From assembly GCA_023055355.1 (NCBI GenBank), contig JALJCS010000051.1, positions 124,001-188,000 of the forward strand: DNA of 64,000 bases, in the 5' to 3' direction. Below, one piece after another: positions 22,501 through 31,227 of this stretch (positions within the stretch are counted from its first letter, which is position 1; each line of letters starts with the position of its first letter). The notes below the pieces were generated by a model. That model ran no database searches, was not told where the DNA came from, and worked only from the letters and a program-made list of their open reading frames with translations. Position numbers and translations under genes: made by a program. This DNA comes from Agelaius tricolor (lineage: Eukaryota > Chordata > Aves > Passeriformes > Icteridae).

Positions 22501-24295
22501 CAGGAGAGGAGTTCCTGCAGCCTTTGCTTTCTGACTGATAGCATTGTTCTCATGAAGGAGCAGGCTAGGAGTCATTAAAACCGAAGGTCACGGACACAGA
22601 CTCTCTAACTAATTAAAGTTAGACAGTGGTGTGTTTATTAACACCGGCGGGAGGCACCAGAGCCGTCCCTAAAAGGCGCGACCGCGCTGCCCAAGGTTCT
22701 TTGCCCTCTCTTTATTGCCCAAGATCTTACATACAATACATCTGCACAACCCCAGCACCTCCCATCCCCGCTCTGTATTCAAATGAGCTCATTGGTCCTT
22801 CACACCTGTGCAATTCCTCCCTTGAATTGGGTCTCGAATTGGGTCTGTGGTCTTAAGGGATGAAGTCAGGAATGTCTTCATCAGGTCTCTGTGACCCTCT
22901 GGCACGATCCAAGGTCCCCTGCTTAGTGACTGATTGACATCAAGCCCAGGTCCTAAGCATTGTTCTCCTGGTTTCAAGATGTTCTTATAACAGTTCACTT
23001 CCTCCACTTCCTTCTAGAAAGAAGCTCCTCATGGTAAACAATAGAACATTCAGCTCCGGCTTAAGCATCTCATAATCATTAACCTATGGTCTGCCTGTCT
23101 AACTTACATCCTGATCAATGGGAATTGCTTCTAAGCCTCAGCTGAAATCTGAACTCTTTAAAATCATGCTTCAGCTATGCCCAGGAGGAAGGGGGCTGAA
23201 TGAGCTGAGTAAGAATTGTAGGAGAGATAAGCAGATGTCAGCAATCTGTGCTCTGCTCTAAACTGGGAAGCCCAGAGACAAAGGGCGTTTTCAGGCACCA
23301 GCACAGAGAGCTGCTGGATCAGCCTTGGGCAGGGGCTGGAGGGGTCTGGCTGTGCCTTCAGAGGGAGCTTGCACAGTCAAGAGCTTATGATGGCAAAGCT
23401 GAGGTTTGGCTGGTCCTGGAGGTCCCCTTCCACCAATGGCCTCACTTGGGATGTTCCCAGCCTCTGTGGGTTGAGAAAAATTCACGGAAATGGCCTCAGG
23501 GTCAAGGAATGAAGTGCAGAGCCAGCCAGGACTGGGGAGCCCAAGTTTCTAGTAGGGACTCTCAGCCATGGTTTCTGTTTTGTCTGCAGAAGGGAGCTGA
23601 AGCAGTCAGCTAAAAAGCTTGAGGAGGAGGCAAAAGCCTTAGAGGAGGAAGAGAGGCAGAAGAAGGAAAAGAAGGGTGTCTCTGTGGGAAAGCAACCTCC
23701 AAAACCAGAGAAGGGGAAAGCCAAGACCCCAGAGAAGAAGGAAACCAAAATCCCAAAAAAGGAAAGCAAATCCCCAGAGAGGAAGAAAACCAAAATCCCA
23801 AAGAAGGAAACCAAAATCCCAGAGAAGAAAGAAACCAAGGCCCCAGAGAAGAAGGAAACCAAAATCCCAGAGAAGAAAGAAACCAAGGCCCCAGAGAAGA
23901 AGGAAACCAAAGCATCAGAGAAGAAGGAAAGCAAAGCATCAGAAAGGAAGAAAGGCAAAGCATCAGAAAGGAAGGAAACCAATGCATCAGAGAGGAAGGA
24001 AACCATAATCCCAGAGAAGAAGGAAAGCAAAGCATCAGAGAAGAAGGACACCAAAGCCCCAGAGAGGAAGGAAAGCAAAATCCCACAGAAGAAGGCAGCC
24101 AAAACCTCAGAGAAGAGGGAACCCAAAGCCCCAAAGAAGAGGGAACCCAAAGCCCCAAAGAAGGAGGAACCCAAAGCCTCAAAGAAGGGGGGAACTGAAA
24201 TCCCAGAGGACCCAGCTGAGCTGGAGAACTCTTTATTCTTTATTCATACGACTCATTTTACACAGTTTGAAGGACCTTGTGTGGTGCAACTTTAG
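1384..24295 (+). CDS. HYDIN: HYDIN-like gene, 5'-partial, 17 visible exons, 3' end inside an LTR
   Basis: HYDIN is a very large protein of the central-pair apparatus of motile cilia and flagella, built of ASH/MSP immunoglobulin-like domains. Visible exons: 1384-1518, 2955-3154, 6179-6297, 7597-7801, 8484-8676, 9747-9846, 10763-10881, 12049-12272, 13794-13861, 14809-15041, 16496-16596, 17838-17973, 18421-18585, 19459-19550, 20061-20226, 21516-21742, 23590-24295. Every junction is GT-AG and phase-compatible, and no stop occurs before 24293, giving 1062 residues. Exons 1-13 follow HYDIN in order (ESSPYFQL, RGAR-like GARAILDFP, FTIEPL-like FFIEPL, GREIRLPL, LDFGDISF). Exon 14 is diverged. Exon 16 (GVLQPGESQQVSFTF) matches a part of HYDIN far downstream of exon 14, so several hundred residues seem to be missing. 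Exon 17 is a Lys/Glu repeat ending in LTR sequence. It is probably a shortened paralog rather than the full-length orthologue. Transcription is untested. Confidence 0.85.
2955..3154 (+). CDS. HYDIN: HYDIN-like exon 2
   Basis: Residues 46-112, starts in phase 0 and ends in phase 2. It encodes DYSHELTCITAKEKIVVPIR, then a new ASH domain beginning ARAILDFPAQVDF with the conserved STQKTLLVRNVGN strand. The acceptor is TTTCCTGCAG and the donor AG|GTGAGG. Confidence 0.9.
3155..6178 (+). other. Intron 2 of the HYDIN-like gene (3.0 kb)
   Basis: No exon is supported here. The only clear structure is the (AATGG)10 microsatellite at 4611-4660. The open frames around it on both strands are chance products. 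Confidence 0.6.
4611..4660. repeat. (AATGG)10 pentanucleotide microsatellite
   Basis: Ten perfect AATGG units, preceded by GTGGGAAGGG. It lies inside intron 2 of the HYDIN-like gene. Confidence 0.98.
6179..6297 (+). CDS. HYDIN: HYDIN-like exon 3
   Basis: Residues 112-152, phase 2 to phase 1. It encodes PFSVVPTAGTLAAGDTMQV and then LTNGEHFGSLCCNTG, matching the PFS-EP-GTL part of a HYDIN ASH domain. The acceptor is TGTGTTGCAG and the donor CAG|GTGAGT. Confidence 0.88.
7597..7801 (+). CDS. HYDIN: HYDIN-like exon 4
   Basis: Residues 152-220, phase 1 to phase 2. It encodes LHGEAVDVDVVL and NRSNITAHFQWKA, followed by an acidic EEDDYEEKRR. The donor AG|GTTGGT is weak, but it is the only one that joins exon 5 in frame. 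Confidence 0.85.
8484..8676 (+). CDS. HYDIN: HYDIN-like exon 5
   Basis: Residues 220-284, phase 2 to phase 0. It encodes a charged, probably helical linker (ENFTEEKEVEKVQ, SRVQEKKAKVQDDPLLF) that ends in FFIEPL. The donor is TTG|GTAAGT. Confidence 0.85.
9747..9846 (+). CDS. HYDIN: HYDIN-like exon 6
   Basis: Residues 285-318, phase 0 to phase 1. It encodes GPNCSAEITVTFKPLEA and YQSVAYCHVS, a typical ASH beta-strand pair. The acceptor is TCTGTTGTAG. Confidence 0.88.
10555..10690 (-). repeat. CR1 LINE 3'-end fragment, antisense, in HYDIN-like intron 6
   Basis: The stretch starts ACAGAATCACAG and contains GACCTTAAAGATCATCTAG, then CCATGGGCAGGGACACCTCCC. This is the reverse complement of an avian CR1 3' end as I know it. 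The right border is uncertain. Confidence 0.7.
10763..10881 (+). CDS. HYDIN: HYDIN-like exon 7
   Basis: Residues 318-357, phase 1 to phase 0. It encodes GREIRLPLCLRGKGQGP and then LNLGNVFVYTPYVYE, the start of the next ASH domain. The donor is GAG|GTGAGC. Confidence 0.88.
12049..12272 (+). CDS. HYDIN: HYDIN-like exon 8
   Basis: Residues 358-432, phase 0 to phase 2. It encodes VELINKGALDAPF, PEQGMIAPGGTQTVQISFH and GSPTPVILTIR, nearly a whole ASH domain with the conserved GxIxPGxxQ turn. Confidence 0.92.
13794..13861 (+). CDS. HYDIN: HYDIN-like exon 9
   Basis: Residues 432-455, phase 2 to phase 1. This short exon encodes NLHFDLPELDFGDISF, the LDFG strand that opens an ASH domain. The donor is TTTG|GTGAGT. 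Confidence 0.88.
14809..15041 (+). CDS. HYDIN: HYDIN-like exon 10
   Basis: Residues 455-532, phase 1 to phase 0. It encodes GFPYTQRCRLTNCSMVPVTF and then EFTMNPSQGTILPQGHQDIE. The acceptor is TTTCCTAG and the donor GAG|GTATGG. Confidence 0.92.
15469..16007 (+). mobile_element. Solo LTR, gammaretrovirus-like type, sense, in HYDIN-like intron 10
   Basis: About 540 bp from TGTTGCGG to CTGTACA, with a TATA-like ATTTTTACAAAAG near 15855 and AATAAA at 15916-15921, followed by a C/T-rich R-U5-like stretch. No provirus body lies beside it. The borders are approximate and no target duplication was confirmed. Confidence 0.6.
16496..16596 (+). CDS. HYDIN: HYDIN-like exon 11
   Basis: Residues 533-566, phase 0 to phase 2. 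It encodes VTLCSNTVMEFYRRLLVDLE and GVASVVITAR, the closing strands of an ASH domain. Confidence 0.9.
17838..17973 (+). CDS. HYDIN: HYDIN-like exon 12
   Basis: Residues 566-611, phase 2 to phase 0. It encodes CLVPELQVSSPVL, then HLKVPYERKILIRNPSHLPG and CYGLIPQ. The acceptor is TCTGCCCAG and the donor CAG|GTTTGG. Confidence 0.88.
18421..18585 (+). CDS. HYDIN: HYDIN-like exon 13
   Basis: Residues 612-666, phase 0 to phase 0. It encodes SPKPCGIVQPQSTAEIPVVV and LGTHRTNVAIGVFGDERNPL, the second half of an ASH domain. The acceptor is GTCCCTTCCAG and the donor CTG|GTGAGG. Confidence 0.9.
19459..19550 (+). CDS. HYDIN: HYDIN-like exon 14, diverged
   Basis: Residues 667-697, phase 0 to phase 2. It encodes RAQLRSSGQLAEISPSPRLA then ELGRI, which lines up with the start of the next HYDIN ASH domain, but the usual DFG has become AELG. 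The acceptor is good (T-rich tract, GGAACAG). The donor GTATGT lies at the edge of an ATGG microsatellite. The end joins exon 15 in phase. Weaker than the exons around it. Confidence 0.6.
19555..19576. repeat. (ATGG)n microsatellite beside the exon 14 donor
   Basis: About five ATGG units directly follow the proposed GTATGT donor. Confidence 0.9.
20061..20226 (+). CDS. HYDIN: HYDIN-like exon 15
   Basis: Residues 697-752, phase 2 to phase 0. It encodes a basic, Pro-rich, probably disordered linker (CEPYPSKFQPQPPKGKRP, SLRRRFRIRN, ALKESWGFAQSPGAE). Similarity is weak, but splice sites (TTTTCCAG, GAG|GTAGAT) and phases on both sides fit. Confidence 0.65.
21516..21742 (+). CDS. HYDIN: HYDIN-like exon 16
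   Basis: Residues 753-828, phase 0 to phase 2. It encodes FSVLPVPGVLQPGESQQVSF and then ELCHVEGGPSYEGLVPREAS. The GVLQP-SF and EVEGGPTYE-like strings place it well downstream of exon 14 in HYDIN. The donor is AG|GTGAGT. Confidence 0.9.
22580..23130 (-). mobile_element. LTR fragment, antisense, in HYDIN-like intron 16
   Basis: An LTR-like stretch with an inverted AATAAA (GTTTATTAAC near 22632) and a CG-containing segment (CACCGGCGGG, AGGCGCGACCGCG). It resembles avian ERV LTRs in reverse. No coding body is attached and the borders are approximate. Confidence 0.55.
23590..24295 (+). CDS. HYDIN-like exon 17: Lys/Glu octapeptide repeat with LTR-derived end
   Basis: Residues 828-1062. The acceptor TTTTGTCTGCAG leaves one base that completes the exon 16 codon, so the junction is in frame. 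First comes a charged coiled-coil-like segment (ELKQSAKKLEEEAKALEEEE), then about twenty degenerate octapeptides of the KIPEKKET / KAPEKKET / KASEKKES kind (24-bp DNA unit, 23728-24190). The frame then passes without a splice donor into LTR sequence (SLFFIHTTHF) and stops at 24293-24295. I do not recognise this repeat as conserved HYDIN sequence. Phase continuity supports membership of the gene; transcription is unproven. Confidence 0.6.
23728..24190 (+). repeat. 24-bp coding minisatellite (about 20 units)
   Basis: Tandem units such as AAAATCCCAGAGAAGAAAGA with exchanges between ATCCCA, GCCCCA and GCATCA, and local 48-bp higher-order pairs. The reverse strand is also open across the array, as expected for a stop-poor repeat. 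Confidence 0.9.
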
Positions 24296-24617
24296 TTAGT
24301 TCAAAGATTTCTTATCAGTTATTCTATTATTGGTTAATAAAATAGATTTTACTTGTGCATCAGATCTCTCTATTGTATTGTTTACCTGTTCTCTTCACTG
24401 ATTCTCATGGGACAAATCCCTTGTTGTTGCAGGTGCATTTGTTTTTCACCCTCAGAACAGATTGCTCACAAAGTCTCATTCTCACAATAGCTTCACATGG
24501 GAACTTGTAACTGCTTAGCTGCACTCAGAAGTGATGACAGGCCAGCTATTAACATGGCAGAACAAGGCCTGATTTCATAGGGCCTTTCTTTTATCATTAT
24601 TCTACCTGTCTATGATA
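24222..24617 (-). mobile_element. LTR (3' LTR of an antisense element) truncating exon 17
   Basis: About 396 bp. On the minus strand it follows a polypurine tract (AAAAGGGGGAGA, complement of 24618-24629) and ends near GAATAAAGAATAAAGAG at 24229-24246, as expected for a 3' LTR with a poly(A) signal. On the plus strand it starts TGGAGAAC. The first two bases next to the polypurine tract are not TG, so it is decayed there or my border is off. Confidence 0.65.
24336..24341 (+). promoter_or_regulatory. Poly(A) signal AATAAA, sense to the HYDIN-like gene
   Basis: AATAAA occurs 41 bases after the exon 17 stop and lies within the antisense LTR. A T/G-rich stretch follows. It could end the HYDIN-like transcript; this is inferred from position only. 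Confidence 0.5.
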
Positions 24618-27472
24618 TCTCCCCCTTTTCGTTCATTTAAAAAAGGCTCCTATGTTCTGATGTTGGAACAGCTCACTCTTGTGAGGGCATTATCTCATCA
24701 AGGTTATCACTGGTTATCTGTTAGATATGGGATAAGATAGATAAAAGACCAATTACAATCAACAAAACTTACCAAATTCTATCAAGTCATTGACACAGGG
24801 TTTTGCAGCATGAGAAAACAAAAGAATAATGTCCAATGTCTCTTAGGGAAATGGAAAGAAATGGCCATTGTTTCCAATGAGTTGAGAAGTATGAGAAAGT
24901 CTATGAGCTGGAAATGCTGATCTTTGACATCACTGAATGTCCTCCTGGGTGCTGGAACAGGGAATAACTGGAGAAGGTTCGTAGGAGCTCTGTACCGTGA
25001 GGATGCCAGGAGGCTTTTGTTGGCAAATTGCCTCTGTCAGTGCCCAGACACAGCCATGTCTGGGCAGTCCTCCTCCTGTTCCTGCCCTGGCCACAAAGGC
25101 TGCAAGGAAACCTTTTAAGCAAAGGCTGCAAGGTGATGAGGTTATTTCTCTTTGCACTGGGCCTCATTTTTTCAGAGCTGATCAGTATCTGATGGAATGA
25201 ACAGGTGACTGCTTTGAACTGCTGCTGATGAAACACAGGCACATCTTCTCCTGAAGTTAATGAATCAATCAGGCTGCACTGTGGTACACTCAATTGGGAT
25301 TTAGATGTGATGATCTTTTTTCCAAATTTCTCACGTAAATATTGCATTATTCAAAATGATTAGTCGTCCAAATTTCTCATGTACATATTGCATTATTTGA
25401 ACGTTCTTACGGCATTCATTCCCTTTCTTTATTGTTTTTTAAGAATGAGATGCATGTATTTTGTTATGAGTATGAAGAAACATCATAGCAAAATAATACA
25501 TGCAGTGGACAAGAAACTTAGAGCAATTAGGAATAATATGGATCCAACAATCAGGAATATTTCAAATAGCAGACAAAGCTAACAACATAGGTGGAATTAA
25601 GTAAATAGCAATCTCTGCAATAATGTACCATCATCCTGCAAACAGGAGTCTGCAAACAGCTGACAAACCTCGATTCAGGGGGGACTTGGAGAATTATTTC
25701 CAGATAATAATTCCCAAGCTCCCTTTAAAAAGAGTTCAACTGTCATGTCTAGAGAGTCAAATTGCCAAGTCAAAACAACTCAAATCTAGTTTTGATGCAG
25801 AAAACATCTGGGTCTGTTGGCAATTCCCATCCAGGAGGAGCAAAGGCCTGGCCACCACCCAAGCTCTAAGTGGGAGAGAATTCCCTAAACGTCATTTAAA
25901 ACAAGGCTCTTGAGAATAGCACTTAGGAGTAAAGGTCTAGGGGTGACAGACTAATGAACCATGCAAGAGCTGTCTCCTCCAAAATTCCCTCAGCACAGAG
26001 ATGCTTTAAACCCAGCAGAATGTTGGAGTGGTTCTGTAATAATAATTGGGGCTGCATCTGATTAGAGTAGATGTCACAATACCATCAGTTTAGAGGAGGC
26101 TTCCCACAAAGCTGAGATATCATTTCTTGGAACTCTGAAAAATACTTAAAAATGATGAGGCAGCACTGGGTGAAACCATAGAGCCAGAGTGCGGAGCCCA
26201 GCCAGAGGGGTAGTCTGGTCTGAGAGATACATAAGCAGCTAGAGAACAAAAGGAGGATCCTGAAATGACACGTGTCTTGTAGATAATTACACCAAAAGAT
26301 GGTAAAGCATATGAAAAGCTGGCTATAAAAACAGTAATACAAAGATTGATGTATTTATGACAGAATAAATGCATCAAAGGAAAACACTGAACAGCTCACT
26401 AGTAAAATTTATGATACCTCAGATTAAATAACACTCAAACCTGACAGAAATTTATTTGGACAGCGCTAGAGCTTAGCAAGAGGAACTTAAACTCAGCCCT
26501 AAAAGGATTCCAAATTAAATTCATTATCACCTTAGTAGAACAAAAAGCGCACTCGAGAGAACTCAAAGTTAATTACTATTAATACCAAATATAACTGGAC
26601 CAATAAAAACTGGAATAGAACGTTGTTCAAATTTAGTAATACTGAAACTTAACAGAAATTAAATCTACAAAATTTAACAAAAAAAACCTTTGCCTTATTT
26701 AATTTAACAGAATGTAACTGAGCATTACAATATTGGGCTTTAATTTAACAGAATTAAAATGAACATCCTTAAAAGTTACAGATAACGGCATGATGTAATT
26801 TTGTCCAAGGTTATTAACACAAAAAAACTACTTAAAGGTGAATAAGCCATAAGTGAAATAACAGCATGATGGTGCACTGGAGGGATTCAAGTTGTAACAA
26901 GCATGTTAGAATTATAAGTAAATCAGTTATGAGAAAAACCCACGGTAACTGCAAATTCCATGGAAACAGAAATTCAGTAAGACTTTTTGAAGTGCCAGGT
27001 TACTGGAAAATAAATATAATAACGTGCAATTTAGCATATTGCTGAACAACCCAACAGCTTTTTGTGACTGTATCTGGCATCATTTTATATGGCACATTTG
27101 TTAGCATTCTTGTTAAAGAAATCAGACCATGTTAAAATTTGATAGGCAATAAGGCGTTACATTTACCGCTTTTCAATACAGTTGATAGTTATCCATAGGG
27201 ATAGTTACAGGCTTTGTTAATTGCTGATTTGTCTTTTTGGTATGTGTTTTTGGTCCAGTCAATTTCTGGCCAATTGTTTTTCAGGCATCTAAAGTAAAAT
27301 TTGACACAGTACGTGGCCTTGGAGGACCCCAACAGGTCCAATTCTTGGGGTTCCTCTAGAGCATTGGGCAGCATTTTTGTCCACCTGTCCCAAGTATCTG
27401 CCAGGTTGGGTCTCTTACCTGTGGTGCGGAGGAGCTCTGAGTTATAGATGGGCCAATCATCTGCTACAAAGG
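24618..27472 (-). mobile_element. AT-rich body of an antisense LTR element, no recognisable retroviral genes
   Basis: Bounded on the left by a polypurine tract and LTR. The body is strongly AT-rich and full of stops in all frames. The only sizeable minus frame (27189-27470 part) reads DWPIYNSELLRTTGKRPNLA and does not match a retroviral domain I know. It may be a decayed or non-autonomous element. No matching 5' LTR is visible; the LTR at 27473 is of another kind. Confidence 0.45.
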
Positions 27473-28924
27473 TGTCACGGTTTGACACTGGCGCAATGCC
27501 AGTGCCCCCATGAAAATACATTCTCCCTGGTGTCTGCTGTGAGATGTGACCAGGAATAGGGCAAAGCAGGCTCCAGCTGAGGAATAAAAGGGGAAAAAAA
27601 ACCCAAAAACTTTATTAACTTACAATATATAAAAGAAACACAGAGAACTCAGGATGAAAACCTTCCAAACATTCCTCCTCCCCCCACCAAATTCCCAATA
27701 CATCACAGTAAGACAAAACCTTGGACTCTCAATTCAGTGACCACCCCTCAGATCACCAACTCTCAGTCCATCACCACTCTTTAGATAATCAGTTCTCAGT
27801 TCATCAAGAAGAGAGGAGTCCCTCTTGTGCCATAGGCTTCCCCTGGAAACACAGTTGAGACCTTTTGTGTTTCCATGTCACACGTGGCACTGCCTGGAGA
27901 TCATTTGCCATCGTGACATCTTCCTTTCATGCCCAGTGGTCTCACCACTGCACATGGACCAGAGCTGCTTCTAGGGTTCCCCTTTTAAGGATGCTTTGCC
28001 CAGTTCCAAAAAAAGCACAGTCTCTCACTTTCAGGACACCTGTCCCTCCCAAATTCAGCCCCTGGGCCCGAGGGGTCTCAAGAACAGAGATCTTCTTCTT
28101 CTTCCCTGAAGATGGAGAGCACCACCACCCTCCTCACCCGTTGTCTCTGTTCACGCACTCCTTCACATAACATTACTGCACTCTCTTGGCTCCAAGCCAT
28201 TGCCTCCCCCTAGATGCAGTCTCTGTGTCACAGGAAAAAAATGGTTCTGTTCATGGCTATACAAGGAAAGTCCAGCCAAAGGCCATTCCATCACCTCCTC
28301 TCAACGAAGATTCTTCTCAACTTCTCTCGTGGCCCATTTCCTCTTATCTCATCTCTATCTCTCTTCTCACTCAACTCCAGGAGGATCAGTAAGGTTTCCA
28401 TCATCCAAGAAAAGGGTTAAAAATCTCAGGCTCTGCCTGTCCAGAACTCCCACAGCTGCCCTGCTGGGCACCTTCTCGCTGCACCCCCCTTCTCCTTTAT
28501 GGCTGGCCGTGCGGCCTGCATGTGATACCGAATTTCAAGCTGGCACAAGCACAGGCACAGGCTCACTCTCTTTCTCTCTTTCTCTCTGGGGGGCTGGCTG
28601 CCCGATGACTCTCCAGTGTTCCTCCACCCTTCCATCCTGCAGGGGCCTTCACCTCCCCTCTCTGTCCAAGGCCCGGCCTACCTCACGCGGCCGCATGGCT
28701 TCCCCTCCCCTGCCAGCCCGCAGCCGGGCAGGGCAGCTCTGACCTCTTTCACAGACAGAACCCAAGAGAGCTCCCCCTGGGAGTTCCCTGCTTTTAACCC
28801 CCTGTGTTCTCAGAGGCGCATCCATGTCCTCAGTGGCCACACCAGGTGCCAAAATTCAAATCTGAGCACCTATTGGTTTGACAACAGCATCCCAAACAAC
28901 TCGCGTCCTTTTCAAACCAGGACA
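27473..28924 (-). mobile_element. Long LTR (about 1.45 kb), antisense
   Basis: The plus strand runs from TGTCACGGTTTGACAC to AACCAGGACA, so the minus strand begins TGTCCTGGTTTGAAAAGG, an LTR start I associate with songbird ERVs. An inverted AATAAA (CTTTATTAAC near 27609) fits a minus orientation with a short U5. I found no target duplication. The open frames inside are not genes. Confidence 0.6.
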
Positions 28925-30290
28925 CTGGCGGAAAAATATTGCCATTTCTTGAAAGTACTCTAATGACCCAGATAATAAAGATTTGCTTGTGTATTATGAA
29001 ACCAACAGGTATTAACACCTGTGCCAATTTCAAGGCAGACATCAGCAGTGTGCCCATCAACAGGCAGTGCCACTTTTGCCCTGAGGTGCCCTGAGCTGGG
29101 ATTGGATCTCTCCCAGAGCACCTGAGGGAGAGCAGAGCACCTTGCAAGCTGCAGGTCCCTGACAGCCCCACAGGGCTCCTGTGCCATCAACATCTGCTCT
29201 GCTCCAGTGTGAAACAGGGCCCAGCATGGTGCCGGGATCATCAGAGAGCTGAGGTGTGTGCTGGAATTCAATGGCCTCCCCATCCCGCAGCAGCCCTGCA
29301 TTTCCCTCCTGCAGCCTTGGTCTCCAGCCCAGCCATGGAGGCTCTTTGGGCTCTGGAGTGTTGCTGCAGCCCCCAAGGGCAGCTGAGCTCTGCCTTTGGC
29401 ACAGTCAGGCCTGGCCAGCGCAGGCCATGCTCAGCAATTGCTTGTGTGGGCCTGGCCTTGCTGTCAGCCCCGGCAGCGGCTGCGTGGCCCCTTTGTGGCC
29501 CTGTGCTGGCCCAGCCATGGTGGCCCAGCCCCTGTGCAGGCCCAGCCCAGGCCAGGAGCATTGCGGCTGGGAACGGCCCCTGTGCCGTGGTGCCCACAGC
29601 AGCCTTGGGGCTCTGTGCCCCATGGCCTCCCTGCTGGGCAGCCTCTGCCAGCTCCTGCAGAGCCCCTGGCACCTGTGGGGCTGCACAGACAGCCCTGCCC
29701 CGGGCTCTGCCGGCCTCTGGGCCAGCAGAGAGGCAGCCAGGGCTGGCCATGGCCGGGAACAGGCCCTGAGCCCCGCAGGAGGATGGAGCTGGGCCACAGC
29801 CAAACTCTGCCCAGGCCAAAGCTGGGGTAGCCACAAAGCTGTGCCCATTTCTGTTCATTGCTGCCCTGATAGGGATGGATCCTCAACCACTTGCAGGCTG
29901 CTGATGGATTTTAGTGCTACGGAGACTTCTTCTTTCTTGAGCTCTTCAGTTCAGGAATTCAGTGAGAAGAGCTCATAAACATTTGTTCAGAATACCTGAA
30001 CAAGAAAAGGCCCTGGGGAATATTTCAAGTTTTCAGTTCTTAATGTGGTTAATTAGACAGATGACAGAAGTGTACTCAAAGTGAATATACAATAGTATAA
30101 AACAATGCAAAGAGTACAGTTTTGTTCTGTTAAGTTTCATTTTCCTGTTTATAGATTGATCTCAGCAATGTCCAATTGATATTGATCCCCAGCAGCTTTT
30201 AAAGCAGTTTGAACAGATATGATAATCAAGACCCTTCATGGCTGACAATCAATCAGAATTTTTCCCCACCCCCTCCCCACCATTTCCTTC
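28925..30290. other. Unassigned interval, GC-rich 29.1-29.8 kb
   Basis: Overlapping long frames on both strands at 29256-29978 reflect GC-rich, stop-poor sequence. They have no start context, domain or splice pattern that I recognise. Confidence 0.5.
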
Positions 30291-30309
30291 ATCCAGCCCC
30301 TGGAACTCC

Positions 30310-30899
30310 TATGGATCAGGAATGGTGTGGCCAGCAGGAGCAGGGCAGGGATTCTTCCCCTGTGCTCAGCACTGGTTGGGCAGCACCTCAAGTGCTGTGT
30401 CCAGTTCTGGGCCCCCCCACTTTAGGAAGGACATGGAGGGGCTGGAGCGTGTCCAGAGAAGAGCAACAAGGCTGGGGAGGGGTGTGGAACACAAGTCCTG
30501 TGAGGAGCAGTGTCTGAGGGAGCTGGGGTTGTTTATCCTGGAGAAGAGCAGGCTCAGGGGAGACCTCATCACTCTCTACAACTCCCTGACAGGAGGGTGC
30601 AGCCAGGTGGGTATTAGGCTTTTTTCCTGGGGAACAGTGACAGGACAAGAGGACACAGCCTTCAGCTGCACTAGGGGATATTTAGGATGGACATTAGGAA
30701 ATATTCTTCACAGGAAGTGTGATTGGGCATTGGAATGGGCTGCCCAGGGAGGTGAGTGAGTCACCATCCCTGTAAGTGTTTAATGAAAGACTGGATGTGG
30801 CACTCAGTGCCATGGTCTGGGTGACAAGGGGGTGTTGGGTCCCAGGTTGGACTTGATGCTCTCCAAGGTCATTTCCAGCCTGGTTGATTCTCTGATGAT
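30310..30899 (+). mobile_element. CR1 LINE fragment, ORF2 C-terminus and 3' end (copy A)
   Basis: The plus frame reads [20 protein letters not shown] then [20 protein letters not shown], the well-known C-terminal part of CR1 ORF2. It continues into the CR1 tail (GGCTGCCCAGGGAGGTGAGT, GTTGGACTTGATGCTCTCC). It is 5'-truncated and broken by stops. Confidence 0.9.
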
Positions 30900-31227
30900 T
30901 GTGACCCTGCAGGGCCCTGGGGAAGCAAGGGGCCACTGTGACTCTGCGGGGCCTGGTGGCACTAAGAGGACCATGGTGACACTGTGTACGACATGGCAGC
31001 ACAGAGCCAAGGGGCCATGGTGACACTGTGGAACCAAGGAGAGCATTGCTGCACTGCCAGACCTCATGGAACCAAGGATCCACTGTGACACTGCAGGGCC
31101 CAAGGATCCAAGGGACTTTGTGACACCAAGGGGTCCCATGGAACCAAAGGGACATTGTGACCCTGGGAGGCCTCATGAAATCATGGAGACCATTGGGACA
31201 CTCTGGGGTCTCATGGAACCGTGGTGA
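30900..31227. repeat. Degenerate minisatellite between two CR1 copies
   Basis: About 330 bp of loosely repeated units built from phrases such as CCATGGTGACACTGTG and CATGGAACCAAGG, spaced roughly 40-60 bp apart. Confidence 0.75.

Noticed and set aside
23482..24174. 230-codon minus-strand frame of Phe/Ser-rich repeats
   Set aside because: It is the reverse reading of the Lys/Glu octapeptide minisatellite and has no splice or start support.
29256..29978. Overlapping plus and minus frames of about 200 codons
   Set aside because: Both strands are open because of base composition; no domain, start context or splice pattern.
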